Shown here: positions 1 through 8,280 of the stretch, one piece after another | Layout: each line of letters begins with the position of its first letter | Position numbering within the stretch: the stretch's first letter is position 1 | NCBI RefSeq assembly: GCF_014705615.1 | Contig: NZ_JACXJA010000047.1 | Location: forward strand, 1-64,000 | Length of the DNA: 64,000 nt | Reading direction: 5' to 3' | DNA from: Paenibacillus oceani | GTDB lineage: Bacteria; Bacillota; Bacilli; Paenibacillales; NBRC-103111 | Position numbers and translations under genes: made by a program | The notes under the pieces: model-generated | What the model was told of the DNA's origin: nothing | Seen by the model: the letters and a program-made list of their open reading frames with translations, nothing else | Database searches by the model: none

Positions 1-172
1 CGCTTTCAATTTCAGATATAGTGAAGTTGTTATCGGATGCAATCTGAACAAGAATTTCTTTTAGTCTTACGTCGATTTCTTCCACAAGTATCTTGTGTCG
101 GTACTTTACGCACCATACGATGTGGTACTGAATGGCCTAGACGTAACCACGACCACGCTTTATTTCTGACAT
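1..172 (-). pseudogene. tnpA: IS200/IS605-family transposase TnpA, 5' part, in-frame stop, runs off left edge
   Basis: Translating the minus strand from the ATG at 172-170 gives MSEIKRGRGYV, then a TAG stop at 139-137. The same frame then continues AIQYHIVWCVKYRHKIL to the window edge. This is the conserved start of the Y1 (HUH) transposases of the IS200/IS605 family, in which the stop position is normally tyrosine. An AGAGGTG ribosome binding site lies about 6 bases upstream of the ATG. The catalytic HUH motif and tyrosine lie outside the window. The stop would end translation after 11 residues unless a downstream codon is used, so I call it a pseudogene. Family assignment is firm; loss of function is inferred. 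Confidence 0.8.
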
Positions 173-345
173 ATAATCACCTCTGATTACAGGGTAACAT
201 ATGTCAGCGTCGTTCACCTATAGAAACCTTGACATTAAAGGGATTGTTGTAATAGTCACCTAAACATGTATCGGATCGTTTACGTGGCATAAGCCACGCC
301 CTATCCGATGTTTTCTAACTCATGACTAAAGTCACGAGTTTGCGA
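173..345 (-). mobile_element. IS200/IS605 element end with subterminal hairpins
   Basis: This stretch upstream of tnpA holds two imperfect palindromes, typical of IS200/IS605 ends, which are recognised as single-stranded hairpins rather than terminal inverted repeats. The first is nested: ATCGGAT/ATCCGAT arms at 270-276 and 303-309 enclose a perfect CGTGGC-ataa-GCCACG hairpin at 283-298. The second, at 317-340, pairs AACTCATGAC with GTCACGAGTT (one mismatch) around a TAAA loop. The exact element boundary cannot be fixed from this window; it lies near 345. Confidence 0.6.
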
Positions 346-356
346 AAACTATGCAT

Positions 357-389
357 CAAAAAAACGCCGTCGGCACAGGCCTTCGGCGT
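357..389 (-). terminator. Intrinsic terminator of the DUF2062 gene
   Basis: On the minus strand an ACGCCG...CGGCGT stem (384-389 with 364-369) is followed by a run of seven T. It lies about 30 bases past the DUF2062 stop codon. Confidence 0.75.
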
Positions 390-418
390 GTTTGCGTTCA
401 TTTCTATCCAAATAGAAG

Positions 419-976
419 TTAACGGTTCGTTTCCTTCAACACCAGCGCAAGCTGATCCCGGCGCATCTTACGCCGCTCGGTACGCTTCCTGGCGAATAAC
501 TCCAACACATATTTGAGCGGCATATACAGCACTGCCGCCAATATCGCCCCGTCGACGATCCCCCCGGCGATCAGCTTCGCGTTGACGGCCAGCGCCTTGC
601 CGATCCAATGTGGCAGCACGGCAAGCCATTCGTCGAACCGGTCCGGTACCAGAAGTCCGCCGACCTTCGCATTCAGGAAAGCGACCGGAATGTAGATGAT
701 TTTACCGAATACAAAGCCGATCAAAGCTGCGGCCAGACTAGCCCGAAGCAAGTAAACGAGCGGGAAGATGAGGAAAAACGCAAGCCCGAACGTAGGCAGC
801 GTGAACATCTCTATCGCGAGGCCGATCGAGAACCCCATGGCCACGATCGCGGCCCCGCCTTTTGCGCGCGTCAGCAGCAAGTACTGGTACTTGAACCAGC
901 GGCCCAGTCCCCGAATATACTTGCGTAGAAACATTTTGTTATCGGCTGTTGTTCGACGCTTGACTTGCTCCGCCAC
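419..976 (-). CDS. DUF2062 domain membrane protein
   Basis: The 185-residue product matches the DUF2062 family: a basic N-terminus, then a glycine-rich hydrophobic core starting RAKGGAAIVAMGFSIGLAIE and continuing through two or three membrane segments up to about residue 150, then a very basic tail (ARKRTERRKMRRDQ). The family has no established function; some members are linked to polysaccharide or lipid modules, but nothing here confirms that. The start is a GTG at 976 with only a weak AGGATGATG upstream; the ATG at residue 15 is an alternative. It is followed by its own terminator and lies 11 bases downstream of ispH, so it is probably cotranscribed with ispH. Confidence 0.75.
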   Translation of the reverse strand: MAEQVKRRTTADNKMFLRKYIRGLGRWFKYQYLLLTRAKGGAAIVAMGFSIGLAIEMFTLPTFGLAFFLIFPLVYLLRASLAAALIGFVFGKIIYIPVAFLNAKVGGLLVPDRFDEWLAVLPHWIGKALAVNAKLIAGGIVDGAILAAVLYMPLKYVLELFARKRTERRKMRRDQLALVLKETNR

Positions 977-987
977 GGCTCATCATC

Positions 988-1938
988 CTATTCTTTGGTG
1001 TTTAATTTGACCGGCGGCAGCAGCTTGCTCTTATTGATCGTCCGCTTGATTTCCCATGTCTCGGGAGCTTCCGGATCGAACTGTTCCAGATACGTAATGA
1101 CTTCCTTCGTAATCGGGGTTGGCGTCGAAGCGCCCGAGGTTACGCCGACTTTGCGAATGCCGAGCAGCCATTCCTTCTGGATCTCCGATACGTCGGATAC
1201 CCGGTACGCTTTCGTTCCGGCAATTTCCTCCGATACTTGCGCGAGCCGGTTGGAGTTGTTGCTGCGCGGGTCGCCGACGACGATGACGAGGTCGGCCTCC
1301 TTCGCCTGCTCCGCGACCGCCTCCTGGCGAACCTGGGTCGCGAGGCAAATTTCGTTGTGAATCTCGGCCTGCGGAAATTTCCCGATCAGCCGGCTCATGA
1401 TGTGACGAATGTCCCACTGGCTCATCGTCGTCTGGTTCGTAATAATGATCCGGTCGGCGCTAAGCTCAAGCCGGTCGATTTCCTCTTCCTTCTCGATCAG
1501 ATGCACATGGTCCGGAGCGATGCCGATCGCGCCTTCCGGCTCGGGATGCCCTTTTTTGCCAATATAAATAATCTTGTACCCCTGCTCCGTCTTCTCCCGG
1601 ATCAGGTCGTGCGTCTTCGTGACATCAGGGCAAGTCGCATCGACGACCGTCAACCCTTTATCTCTCGCACGGCGACGGACTTCGGGCGATACTCCGTGAG
1701 CGGTAAAAATAACCGTACCTTTATCGATTTGGTCCAATATTTCGAGACGGTTCTCCCCATCAAGCGTAATGATACCGTCGTCCTCAAAAGCTTCGGTGAC
1801 ATGACTATTATGCACAATCATACCCAATATATAGATCGGCCGGGGCAAATCGAGGTTGCGGGCCGTCTGACGGGCCAGCACCATGGCGTCTACGACGCCG
1901 TAACAATAGCCTCTCGGAGATATTTTCAACACTTCCAT
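988..1938 (-). CDS. ispH: 4-hydroxy-3-methylbut-2-enyl diphosphate reductase (IspH/LytB)
   Basis: IspH catalyses the last step of the non-mevalonate isoprenoid pathway, reducing HMBPP to IPP and DMAPP with a [4Fe-4S] cluster. The three cluster cysteines are visible at C12 (RGYCYG), C103 (DATCPDV) and C198 (NEICLA). The substrate-site histidines are at H43 (VHNSH), H81 (TAHGV) and H131, with the catalytic glutamate in HPEPEG (E133). The 316-residue length is normal for the Firmicute form. It lies upstream of the DUF2062 gene in the same direction. The 68 bases to the histidine kinase gene show no clear terminator, so read-through from the two-component genes is possible. Confidence 0.97.
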   Translation of the reverse strand: MEVLKISPRGYCYGVVDAMVLARQTARNLDLPRPIYILGMIVHNSHVTEAFEDDGIITLDGENRLEILDQIDKGTVIFTAHGVSPEVRRRARDKGLTVVDATCPDVTKTHDLIREKTEQGYKIIYIGKKGHPEPEGAIGIAPDHVHLIEKEEEIDRLELSADRIIITNQTTMSQWDIRHIMSRLIGKFPQAEIHNEICLATQVRQEAVAEQAKEADLVIVVGDPRSNNSNRLAQVSEEIAGTKAYRVSDVSEIQKEWLLGIRKVGVTSGASTPTPITKEVITYLEQFDPEAPETWEIKRTINKSKLLPPVKLNTKE

Positions 1939-2006
1939 CGCTAGTCATCGCCTGCTTTCGCACCGGATCGTCCGGGAAGTCAAATATTCCATCTATTATA
2001 TCGCAT

Positions 2007-3476
2007 TCATTCCGTAGAGGGAAGCGAACCGAGCAGCGGCAGCCAGACGACAAATGTGGTACCTTCTTCCTTGCGCGTCTTCACCTCGATCGACCCGCCG
2101 TGCTGATCGATAATCCATTTGGCGATCGAGAGACCGAGGCCGGTGCCGGCCTTTTTGCCGCGGGACGGATCGGCCCGGTAAAACCGTTCGAAAATATGCG
2201 GGATCTCGTCCTTATCCATTCCGATTCCCGTATCGCTGATCCGGAGCCCCACTTGCCCGCCCATCCGCAAAGCATCAAGTTCGACCTTGCCTTCATCAGT
2301 ATATTTGAACGCATTCTCAATCAGGATAAACATCAGCTGCTGCAAATAATCTTTGTTGCCACTTACGGCGGCGCCCTCCAGCGGCTCCAGATCGCCGATC
2401 ACCCACTCCACGGTGCGCGGCAGAAACTGCGCCCGGCGGATGACCTCGTCCACTAGCGGTTTCAACTCGACCGTTTCCCGGTTCATCGAAAACCCGGCAT
2501 CGGCGCGCGCCAGGGACAGCATATCGTTGACGAGCCGGCTCATCCGCTCCGCCTCTGAGGCGATGTCGTGCATCGCTTCCAGCGAAAGCTCCACGCTTTC
2601 CTCTCCGGCCGGTCGGGCCGGAAGATCGCCATCCGGTCTCCTGCCCTCAATCGCCGGCAACGCCTTCCACATTTTCTCAAGAAAATCGACATTGCCGCGA
2701 ATCGTCGTAAGCGGCGTACGCAGCTCATGCGAAGCGTCCGACACGAACCGCCGCTGCGCCCGGTAAGCGTCATCCAGCTCCGAATACATAATCTGGATAC
2801 GCGACAACATCCCGTTAATCGTGTCCGTCAGCCGGCCGATCTCATCCTTCGGCCCGTTATAGTCGATCCGCTTGTCCAAGTCGGCGCTTTTTTCGATCGC
2901 ATTGGCAGCGGTGATGACGTTTTCGATCGGCTTCAGCGCCTTGCGGGATAAAAACCATCCGGCCGAAGCAGCGGAAACGATGGCCATTAACCCTACGAGA
3001 ATAAGGATAAGATTCAAATTATTCAAAAACTGCTCCACGTCATCCACTTGGGTCGCCACCTGTAAAACACCTACCAACGAGCCTTCCAGCACGAGCGGGC
3101 TGTAATACATAAGCAGTTTAAATTGGCCTATTTGGATCATCTGGTACGACCCTTTGCCTTGCAGTGCCAAATTGATGTTTTCTTCTGAATAAGGTAAGTT
3201 GCTGTTCAAATTGCTCGATCGTTTGACTTGGCCCTGGATAGATATGCTCTGCATGTAAATGCCGGAAGACTTGAATTCGCGAAGATCCGGCAAGCTGTAA
3301 AGGAAACCGAATCCACGGATTTCCCGGTTCACTTCTTGGGCCTGAATGACCAATTCGTTTCGCAAGTCGGTTCGCATTTTATAGGACAAAAACGTATACA
3401 GGGCAACCCCGAATACGAGAATAGTAGCAGCCAATATACCCGAATACCAAAGCGTCAACCGCAGACGTATCGACAT
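2007..3476 (-). CDS. Membrane sensor histidine kinase (ArlS/CssS type)
   Basis: The 489-residue protein has a membrane segment at about 9-31, an extracytoplasmic sensor loop of about 120 residues, and a second membrane segment at about 153-176. A HAMP linker (178-230), a HisKA dimerisation domain with the phospho-acceptor H250 in SDASHELRTP, and an HATPase domain with N, G1 (DTGIGM), F and G2 (GTGLGL) boxes follow. An insert of about 30 residues lies between the H-box helix and the next helix. The ATG comes 3 bases after the stop of the response regulator gene, so the two are translationally coupled. The neighbouring htrA gene suggests an envelope-stress role like CssS of Bacillus; that is inference from context. 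Confidence 0.92.
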   Translation of the reverse strand: MSIRLRLTLWYSGILAATILVFGVALYTFLSYKMRTDLRNELVIQAQEVNREIRGFGFLYSLPDLREFKSSGIYMQSISIQGQVKRSSNLNSNLPYSEENINLALQGKGSYQMIQIGQFKLLMYYSPLVLEGSLVGVLQVATQVDDVEQFLNNLNLILILVGLMAIVSAASAGWFLSRKALKPIENVITAANAIEKSADLDKRIDYNGPKDEIGRLTDTINGMLSRIQIMYSELDDAYRAQRRFVSDASHELRTPLTTIRGNVDFLEKMWKALPAIEGRRPDGDLPARPAGEESVELSLEAMHDIASEAERMSRLVNDMLSLARADAGFSMNRETVELKPLVDEVIRRAQFLPRTVEWVIGDLEPLEGAAVSGNKDYLQQLMFILIENAFKYTDEGKVELDALRMGGQVGLRISDTGIGMDKDEIPHIFERFYRADPSRGKKAGTGLGLSIAKWIIDQHGGSIEVKTRKEEGTTFVVWLPLLGSLPSTE

Positions 3477-3479
3477 CCG

Positions 3480-4166
3480 TCATTCCCCTCTCAGCACGTA
3501 GCCCGCTCCCCGCACCGTCTGAATGATCCGCTTTTCCCCGTGGTCCTCCAGCTTTTGACGCAGCAAGGCGATGTACACTTCAAGCACGTTTGATTCCCCG
3601 CTGTAGTCGTAGCCCCATATTTTCTCCATAATCGTATCCCGCGACAGCACCCGCTTCGGATTTTGCATGAACAGATGCAGCAGCTCGAACTCCTTGGTCG
3701 TCAGCTCGACGAGCCGCTCCGCGCGGAATACCTCCCGGGTGTCCAGATCCAGCAAAATATCATCGTACTGGATTCGATTCGTCCGCTGTTCCTCAGCCCC
3801 TCCGCGGCGGCGGAGCAAGGAACGGACCCGGGCCAGCAGCTCCTCCAGGGCAAACGGCTTCACCAAATAATCATCGGCGCCGAGATCAAGCCCCTTCACC
3901 CGGTCCGCAATCTCGTCCTTGGCCGTCAGCATCAGAATCGGCACCTGACTCCCGCCCTCGCGTACGCGGCGGCATACTTCCCATCCATCCATATGCGGCA
4001 TCATCACGTCCAGGATGAGCAGATTCGGCTCCAGAGCCAGCATCTGCTTCAACCCTTCAGCCCCGTTGTTCGCCGTTACGACCGAATACCCTTCGAACGC
4101 AAGCGACCGGCGCAGCATCGACGTAATTTTATCATCATCGTCTATAACCAAAATATGCTCTCTCAA
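3480..4166 (-). CDS. OmpR/PhoB-family response regulator, partner of the adjacent kinase
   Basis: An N-terminal receiver domain carries the acidic pair DDDD at 9-12, phospho-acceptor D53 (LILDVMMPH) and the TAK motif. A winged-helix domain follows (VELTTKEFELL to GAGYVL). I chose the TTG at 4166 as start because AGGAGG lies 9 bases upstream of it, inside the longer reading frame that begins with ATG at 4187; that ATG has no usable ribosome site. Three bases separate this gene from the kinase gene. Four 11-base repeats upstream of htrA are a plausible target for this regulator. Confidence 0.93.
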   Translation of the reverse strand: MREHILVIDDDDKITSMLRRSLAFEGYSVVTANNGAEGLKQMLALEPNLLILDVMMPHMDGWEVCRRVREGGSQVPILMLTAKDEIADRVKGLDLGADDYLVKPFALEELLARVRSLLRRRGGAEEQRTNRIQYDDILLDLDTREVFRAERLVELTTKEFELLHLFMQNPKRVLSRDTIMEKIWGYDYSGESNVLEVYIALLRQKLEDHGEKRIIQTVRGAGYVLRGE

Positions 4167-4252
4167 GCGGCTCACCCTCCTGCCCATCCAACAAGCTTCT
4201 TATCCTTCTATCGTATAATACGCCCGGATACGAACGCAAACAGCCGCACCCG

Positions 4253-4299
4253 AAAAAAAGGAAAGCAGCGGAACGTTCGTTCGTCCCGATCTGCTTTCC
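4253..4299 (-). terminator. Intrinsic terminator of htrA
   Basis: A perfect GGAAAGCAG/CTGCTTTCC stem (4291-4299 with 4260-4268) is followed on the minus strand by seven T. It separates htrA from the two-component genes, which therefore need their own promoter between 4250 and 4170. Confidence 0.85.
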
Positions 4300-4322
4300 T
4301 CGCATCGCCCGCGTATCCGGTA

Positions 4323-5867
4323 TTATTTGTTCATGTCGCCGAGCGTCACAGCCGTCGTCAGTTTCGAGCCGCTCCGCACGATCGTCATCGTCACTTTATC
4401 GCCGACCTTCATGCTTTTGATTTTCTCCCGGAATTTCTCGACGTTTTGAACTTTCTCTCCGTTGATGTCGATAATGACGTCGCCCGGTTGAATATCCGCT
4501 TTCTCGGCAGGTCCGCCCTGCGTAATGGAGCCTACGATGACGCCGTCCGTATTTTCAAGCTTGAATTCCTGCACCCAGTTCGGCTGAATGTCCTGGATGC
4601 CGACGCCGACATAAGGAATCGGAATTTTCACGTTGTTTTTCAAGTTCTCCAGCACCGAGGTGACCGTGCTTGTCGGAATGGCGAAGCCGATTCCTTGCGC
4701 CTGGGCGCTGACCGCCGTGTTGATCCCGACAACTTGCCCTTTCAGATTGAGCAGAGGGCCTCCGGAGTTGCCCGGGTTGATCGAAGCGTCGGTTTGCAGC
4801 AAATGTTTGTATTCGCGGGTGCCTTGGTTGTCCGGGATATCGATCGGGCGTTCCTTCGCGCTCAGCACCCCTACGGTTACCGTATGGTCGAAGCCGTACG
4901 GGTTGCCGATCGCCACGACCCATTCGCCTACGGCGATATCGTCGGAGCTGCCCATTTCCAGGAAGCTGAAGTCTTTGCCGTCCTTCTTCTCGATCTTGAG
5001 CACGGCCAGGTCCAGACTGTATTCCGACCCGAGCAGCTTCGCCTTGAACGGCTCGCTGTACCCTTGAACCTCAACTTCGATTTCGTCGGCCCCGTTCAGG
5101 ACGTGCTCGTTCGTCAAAATATAGCCTTCCTTGTCGAAAATAAAGCCGGAGCCCATTCCCGCGGACTGGCGCTGATTGCCGTTATTATTGGGCGTCTGCT
5201 GCCGCTGTCCGTCGCCGAAGAAGAAGTTGAAAATGTCGTTGTTCGTGCTGCTTCTCGAACGGTTGCTCGCTTTGACATACGTGTTGATCTTAACGACAGC
5301 CGGGCTCGCGTAGTTAACGATCTCGGAAATGTTCCCCGGTCGTACGACCGAATCGAGCGCAGCGGTAGTCGCTCCTCCGTTGCCTCCGCTTCCATTCGCC
5401 TTGTTCACGATACCGGAACCGCTGCCGTTCACGGCCGGGATCGCCCCGGAGCCGCCGAACAGATCCATTTTGTCGGATGCGAACATCAGTCCCCCTACAA
5501 GTACGGCCCCAGCCATAAAAGCCGAGAAGTACGACTTGAAGGAAGATTTTTTCTTGGCGTTGTTGTACTCCCACTGGTTTTGCGACGGAGCGACGGACTG
5601 CATGTGGCGGTCCTGCTCGGGCGAATAACCGAAGTACGGACGCACCGGGCGCGGCGCCGTTATCTCCACCTGCGACGTTCCCCGCTCGGATGAAGCGGTC
5701 GTCGTCTCTCCCTGCTCTTCGGGAATCGATTTGAAAGGTCCGTACGAGTAGTAGTACGAAGGCTTCTCGGTTTTATGTTCGTTCTGCCCGTCGTCATGGG
5801 CGCTGCGGTTAGGGGTATCGTCCTGCGGCTTGAAGAAGTCGCTGTAATCACGTTTGTTGTTGTCCAT
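4323..5867 (-). CDS. htrA: Membrane-anchored HtrA/DegP-family serine protease with PDZ domain
   Basis: The protein has 514 residues. A long charged cytoplasmic N-terminus (about 110 residues) and one membrane segment (about 113-130) come first. A Gly/Ser/Asn-rich linker follows, then a trypsin-like domain with the triad H255 (TNEHVL), D286 (LDLAVL) and S368 (NPGNSGGP), and one C-terminal PDZ domain (about 415-510, GVGIQDIQPNW to the end). This is the usual Bacillus HtrA architecture: an extracytoplasmic quality-control protease facing the cell wall. GGAGGAGG lies upstream of the ATG. Transcription is monocistronic, with a strong terminator, and the promoter region holds direct repeats that suit the adjacent OmpR-type regulator. 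Confidence 0.95.
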   Translation of the reverse strand: MDNNKRDYSDFFKPQDDTPNRSAHDDGQNEHKTEKPSYYYSYGPFKSIPEEQGETTTASSERGTSQVEITAPRPVRPYFGYSPEQDRHMQSVAPSQNQWEYNNAKKKSSFKSYFSAFMAGAVLVGGLMFASDKMDLFGGSGAIPAVNGSGSGIVNKANGSGGNGGATTAALDSVVRPGNISEIVNYASPAVVKINTYVKASNRSRSSTNNDIFNFFFGDGQRQQTPNNNGNQRQSAGMGSGFIFDKEGYILTNEHVLNGADEIEVEVQGYSEPFKAKLLGSEYSLDLAVLKIEKKDGKDFSFLEMGSSDDIAVGEWVVAIGNPYGFDHTVTVGVLSAKERPIDIPDNQGTREYKHLLQTDASINPGNSGGPLLNLKGQVVGINTAVSAQAQGIGFAIPTSTVTSVLENLKNNVKIPIPYVGVGIQDIQPNWVQEFKLENTDGVIVGSITQGGPAEKADIQPGDVIIDINGEKVQNVEKFREKIKSMKVGDKVTMTIVRSGSKLTTAVTLGDMNK

Positions 5868-5947
5868 TGTAGATCTCCTCCTCCGGATTCGTTCTCCCTG
5901 GCGGTTAACGAGTGGTGCTGTTCCTTATGTCTATATATTGCACCCGC

Positions 5948-5989
5948 AACCTTAAACGAACCTTAAAACAAACTAAAAGGAATCTAAAA
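5948..5989 (-). promoter_or_regulatory. Four 11-base direct repeats upstream of htrA, candidate response-regulator site
   Basis: Read on the plus strand, the motif AACCTTAAA occurs at 5948 and again exactly at 5959. Degenerate copies follow at the same spacing: AACTAAAAG at 5970 and AATCTAAAA at 5981. An 11-base period places every half-site on the same face of the DNA, as for OmpR/PhoB-family dimers. The repeats lie 80-120 bases upstream of the htrA start and just upstream of a TATATA-rich -10-like segment (5930-5940). Binding by the adjacent regulator is inferred. Confidence 0.5.
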
Positions 5990-6046
5990 AAGCCGTGTAC
6001 CCTAGGGATCTTGTCACTACGAGAAACGATGCACCTGAAAACGCCG

Positions 6047-6068
6047 AAAAGGGGCTATACCAGCCCCT
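6047..6068 (-). terminator. Weak hairpin overlapping the yugN-like stop codon
   Basis: AGGGGCT and AGCCCCT (6062-6068 with 6050-6056) form a stem followed on the minus strand by TTTTC. The stop codon of the YugN-like gene lies in the loop. Confidence 0.45.
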
Positions 6069-6468
6069 GTTCCACCTCGCGAAGCAGCTCCTTCGCTTGA
6101 GTCACCCAATGATCTTCTACGCTCGCGTCTTTGTCGACCGGGTCCTGAAACTGGTCGATCAGCGCCCCGTACGTACGCGGGACTGCTTCCGAATCGAGTC
6201 CTTCGTTGTAAATATGTTTCAGCACAAACGGCGTGCCCATCATAATCAGCGTCCCCGGATTGGAAGTCTCGGCGCCTTCCAGACGGCCGCGGGTCACCTC
6301 GAACGGCAAGCGCAGCCACACTTTGTGCTCTTCGTCCAGCGCCCGGTCGAAGCATCCCTGCGTGTAATCCCAGTTGCCTCCGAGCGTAAATTGAAACTGC
6401 TGGACATGGTCCCTGACATGATCGAAATGGTCCGTGCGGCTCTCAAGAGCAGATGGTATCGGCTTCAT
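6055..6468 (-). CDS. YugN-like family protein
   Basis: The 137-residue soluble protein resembles the YugN-like family of Bacillaceae, whose function is unknown. It begins MKPIPSALESRTDHFDHV and contains the family's NWDY(T/D)xGxFD-like and F(V)LKHIYNEGL stretches. I chose the ATG at 6468 because AAGGAG lies 6 bases upstream of it; the reading frame extends 15 codons further without a ribosome site. It follows the lia genes on the same strand 64 bases downstream of liaR, so cotranscription is possible. Confidence 0.7.
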   Translation of the reverse strand: MKPIPSALESRTDHFDHVRDHVQQFQFTLGGNWDYTQGCFDRALDEEHKVWLRLPFEVTRGRLEGAETSNPGTLIMMGTPFVLKHIYNEGLDSEAVPRTYGALIDQFQDPVDKDASVEDHWVTQAKELLREVEQGLV

Positions 6469-6532
6469 GGCTGGCTCCTTCGCTTTTTCCAATAGCTTGG
6501 GCCAAACCGGCATAATTTATCCCTTCTTCCAT

Positions 6533-7207
6533 TTAAGCGTCGGGATTGCCGCTCCATCCTTTCCGGTGGGCATAGATGGCCAGCTGCGTACGATCCTCCA
6601 CCTCGCACTTCATAAGGAGGTTGCTGACATGCGTTTTTACCGTTTTGATGCTGATGTGCAGCTCCTCAGATATGTCTTTGTTCGACTTGCCGTCTGCGAT
6701 GAGCAGCAACACTTCCTTCTCTCGGCTGGTCAGCCCTTCACCGTTGTCTTGTCCGGACTGGGTCGATCTTTGGCGCAATCCCCGGGTCAGCGCCTGGGAC
6801 ACCTCGGCATTCATCACCTGCAGGCCGCGCAGCGAACTGCGGACGACGTGTGCGAGCTCGTCGGAGGAAACGGTCTTCAGCACGTAAGTAACCGCACCGG
6901 CTTCTACGGCCTGAAGCACTTTCTCATCCTCCAGGAAGCTGGTCAGCAAGATAACTTTAATCGCCGGATAAAGCCGGGTGACTTCCCTCGTCGTTTCAAC
7001 TCCGTCCATAATCGGCATCATCAGATCCATCAGGATCAGATCGGGCAGATTTTCCTCGCTTGTCTCCTTCAGCCTCGTCAGTGCGTCTCTGCCGTTCGCC
7101 GCTTCGCCGGTAATAACGAAATCGCCCTCCAGCGATAAATACGTCTTCAACCCGAGCCTCACCATATCGTGATCGTCGACAATCATAATTTTCATCTGTT
7201 CCGTCAT
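6533..7207 (-). CDS. liaR: NarL/LuxR-family response regulator LiaR
   Basis: The receiver domain has phospho-acceptor D61 (LILMDLMMP). The C-terminal LuxR-type helix-turn-helix (TSREKEVLLLIADGKSNKDI) is at about 155-210. The start overlaps the liaS stop by four bases (ATGA), showing translational coupling. Together with liaS and liaF it forms the cell-envelope-stress three-component system known from Bacillus, in which LiaF inhibits LiaS until lipid-II-interacting antibiotics are sensed. No liaIH genes, the usual main target, are in this window. Confidence 0.92.
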   Translation of the reverse strand: MTEQMKIMIVDDHDMVRLGLKTYLSLEGDFVITGEAANGRDALTRLKETSEENLPDLILMDLMMPIMDGVETTREVTRLYPAIKVILLTSFLEDEKVLQAVEAGAVTYVLKTVSSDELAHVVRSSLRGLQVMNAEVSQALTRGLRQRSTQSGQDNGEGLTSREKEVLLLIADGKSNKDISEELHISIKTVKTHVSNLLMKCEVEDRTQLAIYAHRKGWSGNPDA

Positions 7208-8280
7208 TCCGATTGCTCCTGTTCCGTTTCAGATTGCCCGCCGCCGGATTCGTCCTCATCCATAAATTTAGGGATGCTGATCTTGATCCGGGTTCCGGCC
7301 CCGCTCTTGCTCCAGATGTCCATCTCTCCTCCCAGCTTCTGCGCCCGCTCCCGCATCGTCGACAGTCCGTAGGAGTTCATGCGGATCGAATCGCTGGAGA
7401 AGCCTTGTCCGTCATCGTTCATCTGCAGCACGTACTGATTGCCGTTATCGTGAAGCGTCAGTTCGACGTGGCGCGCCGACGCGTGCTTGACCACATTGGC
7501 CATCCCTTCCTGGACGATCAGGAACAGCTGGTGCTCGATGCCGTCGGAGAGCGGCCCGTCCAGCCGGATATCGATGCTGCCCTGCAGCCCGTTTTGCCTG
7601 CAATAATCGGGAAACCATTTGTCGAGCGCTTCGGACAGCCGTTTGCCCTCCAGCTCGATCGGCCTCAGCTGGGCGATCATCCCCCGGAGCTGCTTCTGCG
7701 TCAAATTCGACATCGTAACCAGCTGCTCCAGAATCGGCGCCACCGATTCGGTCTGCCCTCGATGCACCATCTTGGCGAGCGAAGAGGCGGACATATGGAT
7801 CGCGAACATTTGCTGGCTGACCGTATCGTGCAAATCCCGGGCAAGCCGCTTCCGTTCCTCGATCACCGCCGCCTCGTTCGACTCCGCCTGGAGCATCACG
7901 TTTTCTTCTCCGACCTTTTGCAGCAGCTTGACCCTCTTCTCGAGCGATGAAGCCATCACGTTAAAATCATTGTATATACGGTCGAACGGATCCATGCCCA
8001 GAGGACGGATCCTTTCTCCCAAGTTGCCGCTGGCCAGTTGCAGGATGGCCAGATGCAGCGTATCGATTTTGCGCTGATACCGGGTGACGATCATATAACA
8101 GATGGCTATGCCTGACGCTACCAGCAATAACACGTATTCAACCCAAATATTGTTGTCCGAGAGCGCATCGCGCCACAGGAGCCAGCCTGCGCCCATTCCG
8201 CCCGTTACGATCGCGAGCGCGGCCAGAAAATAACTCAACAGCTGCCATTTGATATTGCTCGATCTGCTTAACCGATTCAT
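7204..8280 (-). CDS. liaS: Sensor histidine kinase LiaS
   Basis: The 358-residue protein has two N-terminal membrane segments (about 13-35 and 46-66) with almost no extracytoplasmic loop: an intramembrane-sensing kinase. A HAMP-like linker, a HisKA_3 domain with H151 in RLARDLHDTVSQQM, and an HATPase domain with DDGQGF follow. Its start overlaps the liaF stop by four bases and its stop overlaps the liaR start. The acidic, Gln/Glu-rich C-terminal tail is typical of LiaS/VraS. Confidence 0.93.
   Translation of the reverse strand: MNRLSRSSNIKWQLLSYFLAALAIVTGGMGAGWLLWRDALSDNNIWVEYVLLLVASGIAICYMIVTRYQRKIDTLHLAILQLASGNLGERIRPLGMDPFDRIYNDFNVMASSLEKRVKLLQKVGEENVMLQAESNEAAVIEERKRLARDLHDTVSQQMFAIHMSASSLAKMVHRGQTESVAPILEQLVTMSNLTQKQLRGMIAQLRPIELEGKRLSEALDKWFPDYCRQNGLQGSIDIRLDGPLSDGIEHQLFLIVQEGMANVVKHASARHVELTLHDNGNQYVLQMNDDGQGFSSDSIRMNSYGLSTMRERAQKLGGEMDIWSKSGAGTRIKISIPKFMDEDESGGGQSETEQEQSE

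Noticed and set aside
3663-5693. A 676-codon plus-strand open frame
   Set aside because: It lies antisense to the response regulator and htrA genes, has no ribosome site and no recognisable domain; high GC keeps antisense frames open.
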